A stretch of DNA of 64,000 bases from positions 2,356,001 through 2,420,000 of the forward strand of contig CBDDKS010000006.1 in assembly GCA_965230335.1 (NCBI GenBank), given 5' to 3'. Source of the stretch: CBDDKS01 sp965230335 (lineage in GTDB: Bacteria > Pseudomonadota > Gammaproteobacteria > Enterobacterales > Kangiellaceae). Of this stretch, positions 27,566 through 36,997 are shown in pieces. Under the pieces are notes generated by a model. The model did no database searches. It saw only the letters and a program-made list of their open reading frames with translations, and was not told the origin of the DNA. The first letter of the stretch is position 1. Each line of letters opens with the position of its first letter. A program made the translations under genes and the position numbers.

Positions 27566-29389
27566 GGCATTAATATAAATATCCCCCCCTTTTTGTTTAA
27601 ACTCTTTTGATTTTTCTTGCATGCCTTTTTCAGCATAATCACGAACTTCCTGACTGATTTTCATTGAGCAAAACTTAGGGCCACACATAGAACAAAAGTG
27701 AGCAACTTTTGCTGAGTCTTTGGGTAAGGTTTCATCATGAAATTCTCGGGCACGATCAGGATCAAGGCCTAAATTAAATTGATCCTGCCAACGAAATTCA
27801 AAACGTGCTTTAGATAACAAATCATCCCGATAACGGGCACCAGGATGGCCTTTGGCAACATCCGCAGCATGGGCTGCAATTTTATAAGTAATAATACCTT
27901 CTTTGACATCATCACGGTTTGGTAAACCCAAATGCTCTTTGGGTGTGACATAACACAACATGGCACAACCATACCAGCCAATCATAGCTGCTCCGATACC
28001 ACTGGTAAAATGATCGTAACCTGGTGCAATATCCGTTGTTAATGGACCTAATGTGTAAAAAGGTGCTTCGTGGCAGCACTCCAATTGTTTATCCATATTG
28101 TCTTTAATTAAATGCATAGGGACATGACCAGGTCCTTCGATCATAGTTTGTACATCATGTTTCCAGGCAATTTTGGTCAGTTCTCCCAAGGTTTCGAGTT
28201 CGCTGAATTGTGCTTCATCATTTGCATCTGCTAAAGATCCAGGACGTAAGCCATCACCTAAAGAAAAACTGACATCATAAGCCTTCATAATTTCACAAAT
28301 TTCTTCAAAATGTGTGTATAGAAAATTTTCTTTATGATGCGCAATACACCACTTGGCCATAATAGAGCCGCCACGGGATACAATACCAGTCACCCGGTTT
28401 GCTGTCATAGGCACATAATGCAAGCGAACGCCTGCATGAATAGTAAAATAATCCACGCCCTGTTCGGCTTGTTCAATTAACGTATCACGAAACACTTCCC
28501 AGTTAAGATCTTCAGCAATACCATTCACTTTTTCCAGTGCCTGATAAATAGGTACGGTGCCAATGGGTACGGGTGAATTACGAATAATATAATCGCGGGT
28601 GGCGTGAATATGTTTGCCAGTGGATAAATCCATTACTGTGTCTCCTCCCCAGCGAATGGACCAAACCAGTTTTTCAACTTCTTCTTCAATACTGGAAGTG
28701 ACAGCAGAGTTACCGATATTGGCATTAATTTTAACCAGAAAGTTTCTGCCGATAATCATAGGTTCCAGTTCGGTATGATTAATATTTGCCGGAATAATCG
28801 CTCTGCCTTCGGCCACTTCCTGGCGGACAAATTCAGCAGTAATGGGTTGTAACTTTGCACCCATAGGGTTACCGGCAAGACGTTGTTGTCGTTCATCGGT
28901 ATTGAATTCATTGATGAGCGCTTCACGGCTTTGATTTTCTCTTATCGCAATAAACTCCATTTCAGGCGTGATAATACCCTGGCGGGCATAGTGCATTTGT
29001 GTGACGTTTTTACCTGATTTTGCACGACGAGGTTGTCTTTGCAGATCAGCATTATAAAACTGAAAGGCTTTATGGTTATCCTGATGTCCATTATCTTCGG
29101 GCTTTACTTGTCTTCCTTCATAAACTTCACAATCATTACGTGCATTGATCCAAACACTGCGGCAATCAGGCAGTCCCTGATGGACATTAATAGAAGCGTT
29201 AGGATCAGTGTAGGGACCTGATGTATCGTATAGCGTTGCTTGTGTGCCATCAGTGAGCTGAATAGAACGCATTGGCACATGAACATCTTGATGCGTGGCA
29301 GATGAGATAGAAACTTTTTGACTGCCTGGTAGAGGCGTTCGTGTGATAGATTGATTATCAAAGGTTTCAGAAGGCACATAACTATTCAT
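27551..29389 (-). CDS. thiC: Phosphomethylpyrimidine synthase ThiC
   Basis: 612-residue radical-SAM enzyme converting aminoimidazole ribotide to HMP-P. The C-terminal cluster motif CSMCGPKFCSM (CX2CX4C) binds the 4Fe-4S cluster. Other motifs: MHYARQGIITPEMEFIAIRE, INANIGNSAV, WGGDTVMDLSTG, DYFTIHAGV, SRGGSIMAKWC, SLGDGLRPG, MIEGPGHVPM and GPLTTDIAPGYDH. Length fits the proteobacterial form with its N-terminal extension. The ATG at 29389 follows GGGGAAAG; a TTG 15 bp upstream is rejected. First gene of the operon, preceded by a TPP riboswitch. Confidence 0.97.
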   Translation of the reverse strand: MNSYVPSETFDNQSITRTPLPGSQKVSISSATHQDVHVPMRSIQLTDGTQATLYDTSGPYTDPNASINVHQGLPDCRSVWINARNDCEVYEGRQVKPEDNGHQDNHKAFQFYNADLQRQPRRAKSGKNVTQMHYARQGIITPEMEFIAIRENQSREALINEFNTDERQQRLAGNPMGAKLQPITAEFVRQEVAEGRAIIPANINHTELEPMIIGRNFLVKINANIGNSAVTSSIEEEVEKLVWSIRWGGDTVMDLSTGKHIHATRDYIIRNSPVPIGTVPIYQALEKVNGIAEDLNWEVFRDTLIEQAEQGVDYFTIHAGVRLHYVPMTANRVTGIVSRGGSIMAKWCIAHHKENFLYTHFEEICEIMKAYDVSFSLGDGLRPGSLADANDEAQFSELETLGELTKIAWKHDVQTMIEGPGHVPMHLIKDNMDKQLECCHEAPFYTLGPLTTDIAPGYDHFTSGIGAAMIGWYGCAMLCYVTPKEHLGLPNRDDVKEGIITYKIAAHAADVAKGHPGARYRDDLLSKARFEFRWQDQFNLGLDPDRAREFHDETLPKDSAKVAHFCSMCGPKFCSMKISQEVRDYAEKGMQEKSKEFKQKGGDIYINAQTID

Positions 29390-29626
29390 TAACTTTCCCC
29401 GCAATCGAGTGAGTAAAAAAACAAAATAACAAAATGATCGGATACAGGGGGCAGGAAAGTGAAACAGATTAGCCGGTTGTTTCTATGAGTGTTTGAGAAT
29501 TCACTGCACTCACAAATGCATGACGCATTCTTCTGATAACGATTTTAAAAGGACCGACTTAAAAGAGAATCGGGTGTCAGTTTATGATGTCGTTAACAGC
29601 GAACAATCAAAAGGCTTTCTGTTGCT

Positions 29627-29730
29627 CATTCCTACGCCGATATTAGCCGGATCAGGTTCTACGGGTTTAGGGTATTGTTTGTTGACTGGCAATCAATTCC
29701 CCATCTCAGCCATGATGGCGCCCCGAGAGC
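29627..29730 (-). promoter_or_regulatory. TPP riboswitch (THI element)
   Basis: On the minus strand the conserved THI-box halves are clear: CATCATGGCTGAGATGGGG near the 5' side, and AGAACCTGATCCGGCTAAT with TCGGCGTAGGA at the 3' side, matching the CUGAGA and GAACCUGAUC...UAAU core. It lies about 240 bases upstream of the thiC start, so it controls the whole thiC-to-thiF/moeB operon in response to thiamine pyrophosphate. The expression platform between 29390 and 29626 was not resolved. Confidence 0.95.
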
Positions 29731-29740
29731 AATGCCGTTG

Positions 29741-29746
29741 ATTATA
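29741..29746 (-). promoter_or_regulatory. Probable -10 element of the thiC promoter
   Basis: TATAAT on the minus strand, ten bases before the riboswitch 5' edge, which is the right place for transcription starting near 29734. No good -35 hexamer is visible at 16-18 bp. Confidence 0.5.
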
Positions 29747-29967
29747 GAGAAGTTAACTGTCGAAAGGAAGTTTGTATCGGGAGATTCAAGCATCCTGAAA
29801 GGCATGGGCTATAAGTAAGTGATTGTTATCATTTATATTTTGGGGTTTTTAGAGATATTTGCTATGATATGAATTAAGTTTGGTTCAATACTGCCGTTAT
29901 TAGGTCTTAAATCTGTGACTTATTTGCGGTTTATAAAGAAAATATAACATTTCTTTGGGAGATTTTT

Positions 29968-30576
29968 ATGCGATTGCTTTCTTATGTGCTTTTAGCAATG
30001 TTGACTATGTCTACTGCCCACGCTCAATTACAAAAACGTAAATATGCCTCCTATGTTAAAAGTGATAAGATTGATGCCACTTTTTTTGATGTCGGTAAAG
30101 TCATTAATGATGAAAGCAGCCGGCAAAACGGCGCATTATTTCGTTTGGGTGTACAGTTTTCAGGTAATTGGTTATTGACATTAGGTCAGGAAAAAGCAGA
30201 AGACGATGAAGATGTAGGAGTCACATTACGCAAAATTGGTTTAGGCTATGTCCATCAAGTGGGCAAAGAATTATTACTCTATGGTACAGTGGATAGTTTA
30301 AGATTGGATACCTTTGCATTAACACAACAATTGACTTTCAATGAGGTTCATTTGGAAAGCCCTGGAATCAGCTTGGGAGGACGTTTGTTCTTTAATGATT
30401 TTCAGTTTCAATTAGAATATAACTATATGGATTTTGATGAAATCGATGTTGATAGTGGTTTTCAAGTCGGTATTCATTACCATTATAATAAAAGCTCAAG
30501 TATTTTTATTGAGCGTAAAAGAATTGAAGAGGTTGATTTTAATATTATTGGATTACGCTTTTCTCTTCAAAAATAA
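29968..30576 (+). CDS. Small outer-membrane beta-barrel protein
   Basis: 202 residues with a clear signal peptide (MRLLSYVLLAMLTMSTAHAQ, cleavage after AHA-Q). The rest alternates hydrophobic and polar residues in strand-like blocks (LFRLGVQFSGNWLLTLGQ, KIGLGYVHQVGKELLLYGTV, GISLGGRLFFNDFQFQLEYN, FQVGIHYHYN) and ends in an aromatic/hydrophobic strand (FNIIGLRFSLQK), as expected of an eight-stranded OmpA/OmpW-like barrel. GGGAG lies seven bases before the ATG. No specific function; a similar protein is at 37228-37815. Confidence 0.7.
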   Translation: MRLLSYVLLAMLTMSTAHAQLQKRKYASYVKSDKIDATFFDVGKVINDESSRQNGALFRLGVQFSGNWLLTLGQEKAEDDEDVGVTLRKIGLGYVHQVGKELLLYGTVDSLRLDTFALTQQLTFNEVHLESPGISLGGRLFFNDFQFQLEYNYMDFDEIDVDSGFQVGIHYHYNKSSSIFIERKRIEEVDFNIIGLRFSLQK

Positions 30577-30646
30577 ACGTGCTTGAAAAAATAATCAGTA
30601 AGGAACAACAGGTCTTAAGGAGATATTTTTTTACGATAAGATAAAC

Positions 30647-30662
30647 TGAGACATAGCTCACG
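30647..30662. promoter_or_regulatory. Weak CRP-like site
   Basis: TGAGA-CATAGC-TCACG, 7 of 10 matches to TGTGA-N6-TCACA, 64 bp before the start of the modular glycosidase-like gene. Weak by itself; noted because a better match (36998-37013) precedes another exported-protein gene. Confidence 0.25.
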
Positions 30663-30725
30663 GTTTTATTTTAGGATCATTGGTAATTTTATTTTTACAT
30701 CATAAAAATAAAAAAAGTAAAAATA

Positions 30726-33700
30726 ATGAAAAATATCGCTGTATATGTTTGTCTTCTACTTTGTTCTATATCTCATGCATTTGCACAAGTCAGTTCAACA
30801 CCCCCTTCCAATCTTGATAATTTCGTTGTTTCAGATAATGGTCCTGGGTTACTAAGAAACGGAAAAATTGCCAGGTATCCCAATTGGGTTTACCCCAATG
30901 GTGTTGATGTATTGGCCCCATGGCGGGTTGATAGAGGTTTTGTTCAACCGAGTAAAGTCCCTGGATTATTGTCTAATCCATATCATAAAACAGGCTTGGC
31001 CATGAATGTTTATGCTGGCGTTCCCAGTGATTTTACTGGACATGTACCTGTTTATTCAGAAGGTAATAAGTGGCCCTATGTTGGTCCGCAACAAACACTG
31101 CCTAATGATTTGCCATCGAATAAAAAAGATCTTGGGCAAGATGCCGGGCTTTACTTTATGAATGGTCGGGTTGTTGCGACACAAGAGCCTTTATTTGTTG
31201 AAGGTGATAATCGATTAAAAGCCGTCAATCAAACATCTTATTCCTTTTTGATAACAACCGGTAGTTTTCCAGGTACAGAACAACCTGGACAAGTGATCAA
31301 CATTTTAAATCCCGGACAAACGATTACAGTACCTTTGGCACCGAAAGGCTGGTGGCCAGATTCGGTGGTTCCAGAAACCTATTCTTCGGTTGCTGGATTA
31401 AATCCTTTACATGTTCCAGGTTGGCATCATTCTTCCTGGTCACCCGCAGAATACTCAGGAGGTAATCAAGCCAGAGATTTCGGAACACCAGGTTTTGCTT
31501 ATAATCTCGATCCTAATGTTGATTTTCGTCCTGGCTTTACAGAAAACGTATTATTCGCTGGACTGAGGACTGCGGAAGGTTATGATCCTTTAATTTCTGG
31601 TGATCCTGGTTACGGTCTTGCTTTTTATATTGACGATCAGTTGCAAGGTGTTGTGGATATGCAAAAAACCAATGACTATCAGGCAACAGCAACCTTGGTT
31701 GCCCAGAACAGACATAACCCGGCCAATCGACAACAGGGACCCATCACGGTTGCTTCTGCAATTATTGCAGTACAACCGAATGAATCAGGAGAGTATCGAT
31801 ATATAACGCATCAGGCAGCACAGGAATTAATCAGTCAATATAGAAATCGATCAGGCTGGACAGTGATTAATGAAAGTTATCAATCAAATACTCAGGCTGT
31901 CGCACTAGAGCCTATCATTGATCCTGTTTTACAGGGTAATAATAATAGTGGTAACAACGGTAACAACGGTAACAACGGTAACAACGGTAACAACGGTAAC
32001 AACGGTAACAACGGTAACAACGGTAACAACTCAGAAAAACGTGAGGCTGAAGATGCGGCTTTATTGGGTGGAACTCAGGTGTTTTCTGATGCGCAAGCTT
32101 CTCAACAAAGAGTAGTTGGTAATACTTATGGACAAGGCAAAGGTGTGCGTTTTGATAATGTGCCACAGTCTGAACGTATTGTGATACGTTATGCATCTGC
32201 AATGAGCGGCAATATCAGCTATGCAGTGAATGGCAGTGTATCGGGTAGAATTGCATTTAACTCAACAGGAGCATGGTCTGGAAGTTTTGATGAGGTTTCA
32301 TTCGATGTTTCATTGACATCAGGTGCAGACTTCTCGTTGATTTTTCAACAGGGAGATACCGCCATGAACTTTGATTGTGTGACTTTCTTTGGCACGTCAG
32401 GCTCAGGTGATTCGGGTTCGGGTAATTCAGGCTCAGATAATTCATCCGGTTCAAATTCAAACACACCAACAACAGCAAAGTTTTATCCTGGTGCCAATAA
32501 AACCATTCTTTTGATAGGGCAAAATGTTTGGGGAGAATATGATGATTATAGCTCCAGGTTCAGGGCACCTGCCGGTTCTTCTCATTATGGCAGTGTTTAT
32601 TCTGGAACTATGAGAGGCGGTGTTGGTAATGATACGGATTCCAATGCACAGTTTCATTTGAGCACTGTTAATGAATCTTATCCGGATGCTTACTCCTTAT
32701 TGGCATTGAATATAAAAGATAATCCTTCAGAAGGTGGTTTTAATTCGGTTTTGGATACACTCAATGCTATTCCCAATGGTGCATTAGATACAGAGATTGA
32801 TCGTCTTTCAGATACGATGAAGGCTGAACCTGATCGCAAATTTATTCTTAGAATCGGTTACGAAGTCAGCACAGGGATTTTTGGGAGTGGCAGTCAATTT
32901 GCTGATGCTTATAATTATATTGCAAACCGTATTCGTAACGACAATGGCGTCAGTAATGTAGCTTTTATGTATCATCCCATTCATTTTGTTAACCATATCG
33001 AAGCATTATATCCTGGCGATGACTTTGTCGATTATGTTGGTTTTTCTGTTTTTAATGCGTCTGTTTGTTTGCCTTTGGCTAATCAAAGTTTTTGTCCAGG
33101 GCAAAGAGTCAGTCCTCCATTGGTAGACTCTATTAAATGGGTTAAAAATAGAGGTAAAGCGTGGGCTATTCCAGAGTCATCTCCCAGAGTTCCTGCTGTA
33201 AATTCTGAATCTGGATATAAAGAATATTTGTCGAGACTGTTTGATATTATTAAAGACCATGATCCTAAAATGGTGTCATTTATTAGCACCAATTGGCCTG
33301 CACAAGGTTGGCCAACCAATGAATGGGGGGATTCACGGTTAACCCGTTTTTCGGGCGTTGCCGATGATTGGGCATCAAGAATAAATAACTCACGCTTTAT
33401 TACTTATGAAGATTTTTCTGGCAACGTGTCTCAAAATAATTCTCAACCTCAAGCCAGTCCTCAATCACAAGCGACTAATCCACAACCTCAAACCAATACT
33501 CAGCCTCAATCATCATCTTCAAGTGCGTTTGGTTTGGATTATGTATCAGGAAATAATGGCGTGCTTTACCATGAAGATAATGGATGGACAGCAAACTTCG
33601 TCTATTTATGTATTAATAATAATTGTCGCAGAGCTAACAGAAGGAACGGACGTTATGAGCGCAATCTTAGAAGGTTAACTTTGGGACGGCAATACACCAT

Positions 33701-33803
33701 TGAATTTAAAGTCCAGGATAATAGAGTAGGACAGTGCATCAGTGGTCAACAATCGGTTACTTTTATGAAGGGTGGTGATACAGCATCCAGTCGTTGTGAT
33801 TGA
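30726..33803 (+). CDS. Secreted modular glycoside-hydrolase-like protein (CBM + GH26-like barrel)
   Basis: 1025-residue exported protein: signal peptide (about 1-21, ending SHAFAQ); an N-terminal domain of unknown type (about 25-400); an Asn/Gly linker (409-435); a CBM6/35-like lectin domain starting REAEDAALLGG (about 437-555); a Ser/Gly linker; a TIM-barrel-like region (about 585-895) beginning TILLIGQNVWGEYDDY; a Gln/Pro-rich linker; and a C-terminal Cys-containing domain (about 928-1025). In the barrel, KFILRIGYEVS (Glu713) and AIPESSPR (Glu817) fit the acid/base and nucleophile positions of clan-A hydrolases such as GH26. Substrate is unknown, probably an extracellular polysaccharide. 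The GH assignment is by motif resemblance only. Confidence 0.6.
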   Translation: MKNIAVYVCLLLCSISHAFAQVSSTPPSNLDNFVVSDNGPGLLRNGKIARYPNWVYPNGVDVLAPWRVDRGFVQPSKVPGLLSNPYHKTGLAMNVYAGVPSDFTGHVPVYSEGNKWPYVGPQQTLPNDLPSNKKDLGQDAGLYFMNGRVVATQEPLFVEGDNRLKAVNQTSYSFLITTGSFPGTEQPGQVINILNPGQTITVPLAPKGWWPDSVVPETYSSVAGLNPLHVPGWHHSSWSPAEYSGGNQARDFGTPGFAYNLDPNVDFRPGFTENVLFAGLRTAEGYDPLISGDPGYGLAFYIDDQLQGVVDMQKTNDYQATATLVAQNRHNPANRQQGPITVASAIIAVQPNESGEYRYITHQAAQELISQYRNRSGWTVINESYQSNTQAVALEPIIDPVLQGNNNSGNNGNNGNNGNNGNNGNNGNNGNNGNNSEKREAEDAALLGGTQVFSDAQASQQRVVGNTYGQGKGVRFDNVPQSERIVIRYASAMSGNISYAVNGSVSGRIAFNSTGAWSGSFDEVSFDVSLTSGADFSLIFQQGDTAMNFDCVTFFGTSGSGDSGSGNSGSDNSSGSNSNTPTTAKFYPGANKTILLIGQNVWGEYDDYSSRFRAPAGSSHYGSVYSGTMRGGVGNDTDSNAQFHLSTVNESYPDAYSLLALNIKDNPSEGGFNSVLDTLNAIPNGALDTEIDRLSDTMKAEPDRKFILRIGYEVSTGIFGSGSQFADAYNYIANRIRNDNGVSNVAFMYHPIHFVNHIEALYPGDDFVDYVGFSVFNASVCLPLANQSFCPGQRVSPPLVDSIKWVKNRGKAWAIPESSPRVPAVNSESGYKEYLSRLFDIIKDHDPKMVSFISTNWPAQGWPTNEWGDSRLTRFSGVADDWASRINNSRFITYEDFSGNVSQNNSQPQASPQSQATNPQPQTNTQPQSSSSSAFGLDYVSGNNGVLYHEDNGWTANFVYLCINNNCRRANRRNGRYERNLRRLTLGRQYTIEFKVQDNRVGQCISGQQSVTFMKGGDTASSRCD
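31950..32030 (+). repeat. 9-bp minisatellite, nine perfect copies
   Basis: Nine uninterrupted copies of GGTAACAAC encode the Gly-Asn-Asn linker of the modular secreted protein. The unit is a multiple of three, so copy-number change alters linker length without frameshift. The open frames seen on the other strand and frames over this tract are by-products of the repeat. Confidence 0.95.
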
Positions 33804-33892
33804 TAACCCACTTTTGAATATGGAAATATCTTTTATATAGTCGTATATATCAACTTTGGAAAATGGTATATTCTTATCGGGTATAATTCCTT

Positions 33893-33921
33893 GCTGCTTG
33901 AAAGAGGTCTCTTTAAGCAGC
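33893..33921. other. Hairpin downstream of the glycosidase-like gene
   Basis: Arms CTGCTT-G-AAAGAG and CTCTTTAAGCAG pair with a single bulged G and a 2-base loop, about 90 bp after the stop. It lacks a T tract; it could be a weak terminator or mRNA 3' structure. The rest of the 212-bp gap shows nothing. Confidence 0.4.
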
Positions 33922-34015
33922 AGGATTAGCCTATATAAAGAGTAACAGGCTCTAATATTTATTCAATTTTTCGTTGTTATATTGTCAATATCATAATGAC
34001 TTTAAGGTTGTTAGT

Positions 34016-36325
34016 ATGCCAAAAGTTCATGGTAAAGCTTTTGTAAATCTGTTAATCGTTTTTGGTTTGATTGCAAGCTTGATGATATGGTGGGCTCAGG
34101 ATGGTATTGAAAAAGGGAATACCTCTGAAGTTGAAACTCCAATCATGGATGAACATGATAACACTTATGAAAGTAGTCAATATCAAAGACAAAGTATTCA
34201 GTCGAAAGCAAATCCTGCCGGTGTGATACCTTTGTCACCAGAAGTGATTAATGCCTTACTTGAAATACCACCCAAACCTCCCGAAGAACTTAGCAAAGAA
34301 GAAAGTGATGAACTGATGAAAGACATGGAAGAAATTTATGCCACTATGCCGACAGAACCGATGGATAATTGCTTTGCTATGAAAAAACCGGTATTTAAAC
34401 TGTTTGATGATATTAAGAAAAAAATACAGAGTTTGACATTATCCAATAAGGAGCTCGAAGGTGTACTCTATACACTTCACACACTGCCCGGTTTAGAGAA
34501 TTTAGGTCAGCAAGTTATGGATGAATACCTTTACAAGGATAGAACTTCCATGAATGAATTATCGGATAAACAACAATCGATGATTCTGGAAAAGCTGCCA
34601 CGTCCAGATGCAATGTTGTCATTTGATGCTGAACAATGGAATGAAGGAGGCAATGATATTGAATCACAAGACAATCAAATCACAACGGATACTTTATTAT
34701 CTTATGTGGAATCTGAACAGTTACCTGGAGACCTGTTAATCCATGGAAAAAGTTTATATTCAAAAATTAATTTTGAACGTGAACATCATTTACCTGAGCT
34801 GAAAGAACGTTTAAATCGATTGAACATTGAACCAACCACTGCTGATTTAACAAATTTTATTCATAATTATCAAACAAGTTTTCTTGATGAAACAATGCGA
34901 GGAACCTTATTGGAAAAAATCAATGTGTTATTTGGAGATCTGGATTTATCACAAGCACATTTAACAACAGAGTCCTATAATCTGTTAAGTATAACTGCTG
35001 AGTTTGGCAGTATTGAATTTTTAAAGTTTTTACAAAGACAGGGGTTTCAATTCAATAAACCGAATAATCAGGTGTTTCCAGGGTTTTCATACGCTTCTAA
35101 TAATGATGAAGATGATGAACAGGAAGCAGCGGATAATAATATACAACAGAATTTAGCTGATGATTTAATTCGTCGTTCTATTTACTCACGTCAGATCTCC
35201 CAAGAAGATACCATTGAGTCTCTAAACTATTTACTATCGCAAGATGTTTATCCTTCAGACAAATCGATACTGAAAGATATAGAGCAAGTCCATGATAATG
35301 AAAAATTGCAGAAACATTTGAATCATATTAAAAATAAATTTAAACCTATTCAAAGCTTGGAGCATTATATTGAAGAACATAATATCGATATAGCCGGTTA
35401 TTTATCGTTAATCGGCGTCAGTGAAGAGGATAAAGCTTTACTAAAGAAAATAGATAACCATTTTTCAGCGTGCTATAAAGAGGCACAAAAAAAACATAAA
35501 GAATGGGAAAATGACAATCGATTTTTGTTGGAAGAATTACAAGATAATATGCCCTATGATGAATTTGATAAATTGTTTGTTCATTATCATAAAAACTTTA
35601 ATAACGCATTGCGTACTTTTAAGCAGTGGTCTTTTAGGAATAAAAAGAAAAATATAAGTTCTAGAGATTTGAATATTTACTTGTTAACAATTGATAAACG
35701 GTTATTTTTTATCAATCAATTTATAGAATATGATAGAGCCATTTATCCAGATATGATTCATGAAAATAATTTTTCTTATATTGAAGAAGCATTTGAAATC
35801 ACTCAGGATGATATTGACGATCAGATTAATCAATATGGAACCACCTATATTAAACAAGAACTTGCTTTGATTATTCAAATGTCAATGATATCAGAGCAGG
35901 TGAAATGGTTTGAAACAATAAAAGAAGATAATCTGATCAATGAGACATTTTACAAGCACTTGAATAATGTATGGATATCTTTTGTATTGGCTGATGAAAG
36001 TCTACCTAGTACCCGTTATTTTAAAGAATTAAAAAAACTTGATATCGACTTTTCAGGTTCAAATGAAAAAACTGGTAATTTACTATTTTATGCAGCCATG
36101 AATAATGATGTTTCTTTGGTTCGTTATTTATTAAGTGATCAAGATTCTATTGAAAAGCAACAAGATAAAATCAATACATTGGATGTGGTTTTATTAAATT
36201 TTACACCTGCGAAGTCAGAATTATTACATATTTTTTTACAGCATAATTTCCCATTGGATAAAACACATCGTCGTTTAATGGCTCAGTTGAAAGCAAAGTA
36301 TCCCGATCATGTACCTGATATGTGA
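34016..36325 (+). CDS. Membrane-anchored hypothetical protein with ankyrin-like segments
   Basis: 769 residues from ATG 34016 (MPKVHGKAFVNLLIVFG; TAAGG upstream); an upstream extension to 33974 is less likely. One N-terminal hydrophobic segment (FVNLLIVFGLIASLMIWWA) anchors it with the bulk outside the cytoplasm. The remainder is acidic and helical. Two places resemble ankyrin repeats: YNLLSITAEFGSIEFLKFLQRQGFQ (about residue 320) and GNLLFYAAMNNDVSLVRYLLS (about 695). No catalytic motif. Function unknown; it lies among exported-protein genes but spacing does not prove an operon. Confidence 0.65.
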   Translation: MPKVHGKAFVNLLIVFGLIASLMIWWAQDGIEKGNTSEVETPIMDEHDNTYESSQYQRQSIQSKANPAGVIPLSPEVINALLEIPPKPPEELSKEESDELMKDMEEIYATMPTEPMDNCFAMKKPVFKLFDDIKKKIQSLTLSNKELEGVLYTLHTLPGLENLGQQVMDEYLYKDRTSMNELSDKQQSMILEKLPRPDAMLSFDAEQWNEGGNDIESQDNQITTDTLLSYVESEQLPGDLLIHGKSLYSKINFEREHHLPELKERLNRLNIEPTTADLTNFIHNYQTSFLDETMRGTLLEKINVLFGDLDLSQAHLTTESYNLLSITAEFGSIEFLKFLQRQGFQFNKPNNQVFPGFSYASNNDEDDEQEAADNNIQQNLADDLIRRSIYSRQISQEDTIESLNYLLSQDVYPSDKSILKDIEQVHDNEKLQKHLNHIKNKFKPIQSLEHYIEEHNIDIAGYLSLIGVSEEDKALLKKIDNHFSACYKEAQKKHKEWENDNRFLLEELQDNMPYDEFDKLFVHYHKNFNNALRTFKQWSFRNKKKNISSRDLNIYLLTIDKRLFFINQFIEYDRAIYPDMIHENNFSYIEEAFEITQDDIDDQINQYGTTYIKQELALIIQMSMISEQVKWFETIKEDNLINETFYKHLNNVWISFVLADESLPSTRYFKELKKLDIDFSGSNEKTGNLLFYAAMNNDVSLVRYLLSDQDSIEKQQDKINTLDVVLLNFTPAKSELLHIFLQHNFPLDKTHRRLMAQLKAKYPDHVPDM

Positions 36326-36394
36326 TGTATTTTATACATGTGGTATGATCTTCACATGATTTGATGTAGTTCCCTAAATGATTGATTGTTGATT

Positions 36395-36913
36395 ATGTTA
36401 AGACCCCTTTATACTCTTTTAATACTTTTCACTTTGTTTTTAAATCTAGGCTGTGGTCCATCAGAGCCACATTATTCCAAGTCGTTATCTAAAGAAAAAA
36501 AGATGGATTATGATTGGCATGTGTTTGATTTAAAAAATAATGAAGTGCACTTAAACCAATTGAAAGGTCAACCTATCTTGATTAACTTTTGGGCGACCTG
36601 GTGTGGCCCTTGTATTGCTGAAATGCCGGAATTTAATCGTCTGTATGCTGATTATAAAGATAAGATTCAATTTATGATGATATCCATTGATGAAGATAAA
36701 GCTGCTTTAAAGGCTTTCAGTCAACAATATGATTTCCCGGTATTTCATATCAAACACACTGATATTCCTTCATCATTAAAACGAAGAAGCATACCTCAGA
36801 CCTTGATGGTGAGTTCTGATGGTTATATTGTTTTGCGTTACCTGGGAGAAGCCCTGTGGAATGGACCTAAAACAAGAGAGTTTCTTGACAAACTCTCCAG
36901 CCAGAAAGATTAG
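36395..36913 (+). CDS. TlpA-like thioredoxin-fold lipoprotein
   Basis: 172 residues. An N-terminal hydrophobic stretch ends in a lipobox-like LNLGC, so it is probably a lipoprotein. The thioredoxin fold has the redox motif NFWATWCGPCIAEMPEFNRLY and a cis-Pro segment RSIPQTLMVSSDG, typical of TlpA/ResA reductases that keep periplasmic thiols reduced. ATG 36395 is chosen over two TTG codons at 36386. Short spacing to the preceding gene (69 bp) permits co-transcription. Its partner is unknown. Confidence 0.85.
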   Translation: MLRPLYTLLILFTLFLNLGCGPSEPHYSKSLSKEKKMDYDWHVFDLKNNEVHLNQLKGQPILINFWATWCGPCIAEMPEFNRLYADYKDKIQFMMISIDEDKAALKAFSQQYDFPVFHIKHTDIPSSLKRRSIPQTLMVSSDGYIVLRYLGEALWNGPKTREFLDKLSSQKD

Positions 36914-36997
36914 GGTCTGTTGCTCCTTAATCTATGAGACATGGTTCAATGATCTTGAAAACAGGCAAATTTCTTTTTGATAAATTTGAATGCAATA

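Noticed and set aside
29493..29741. 82-codon plus-strand frame upstream of thiC
   Set aside because: It lies over the TPP riboswitch, which accounts for the conserved sequence on the opposite strand.
31915..32202. Open frames on both strands across the GGTAACAAC tract
   Set aside because: They encode monotonous Tyr-Arg-Cys or Thr-Thr-Val repeats produced by the 9-bp minisatellite within the secreted protein gene.
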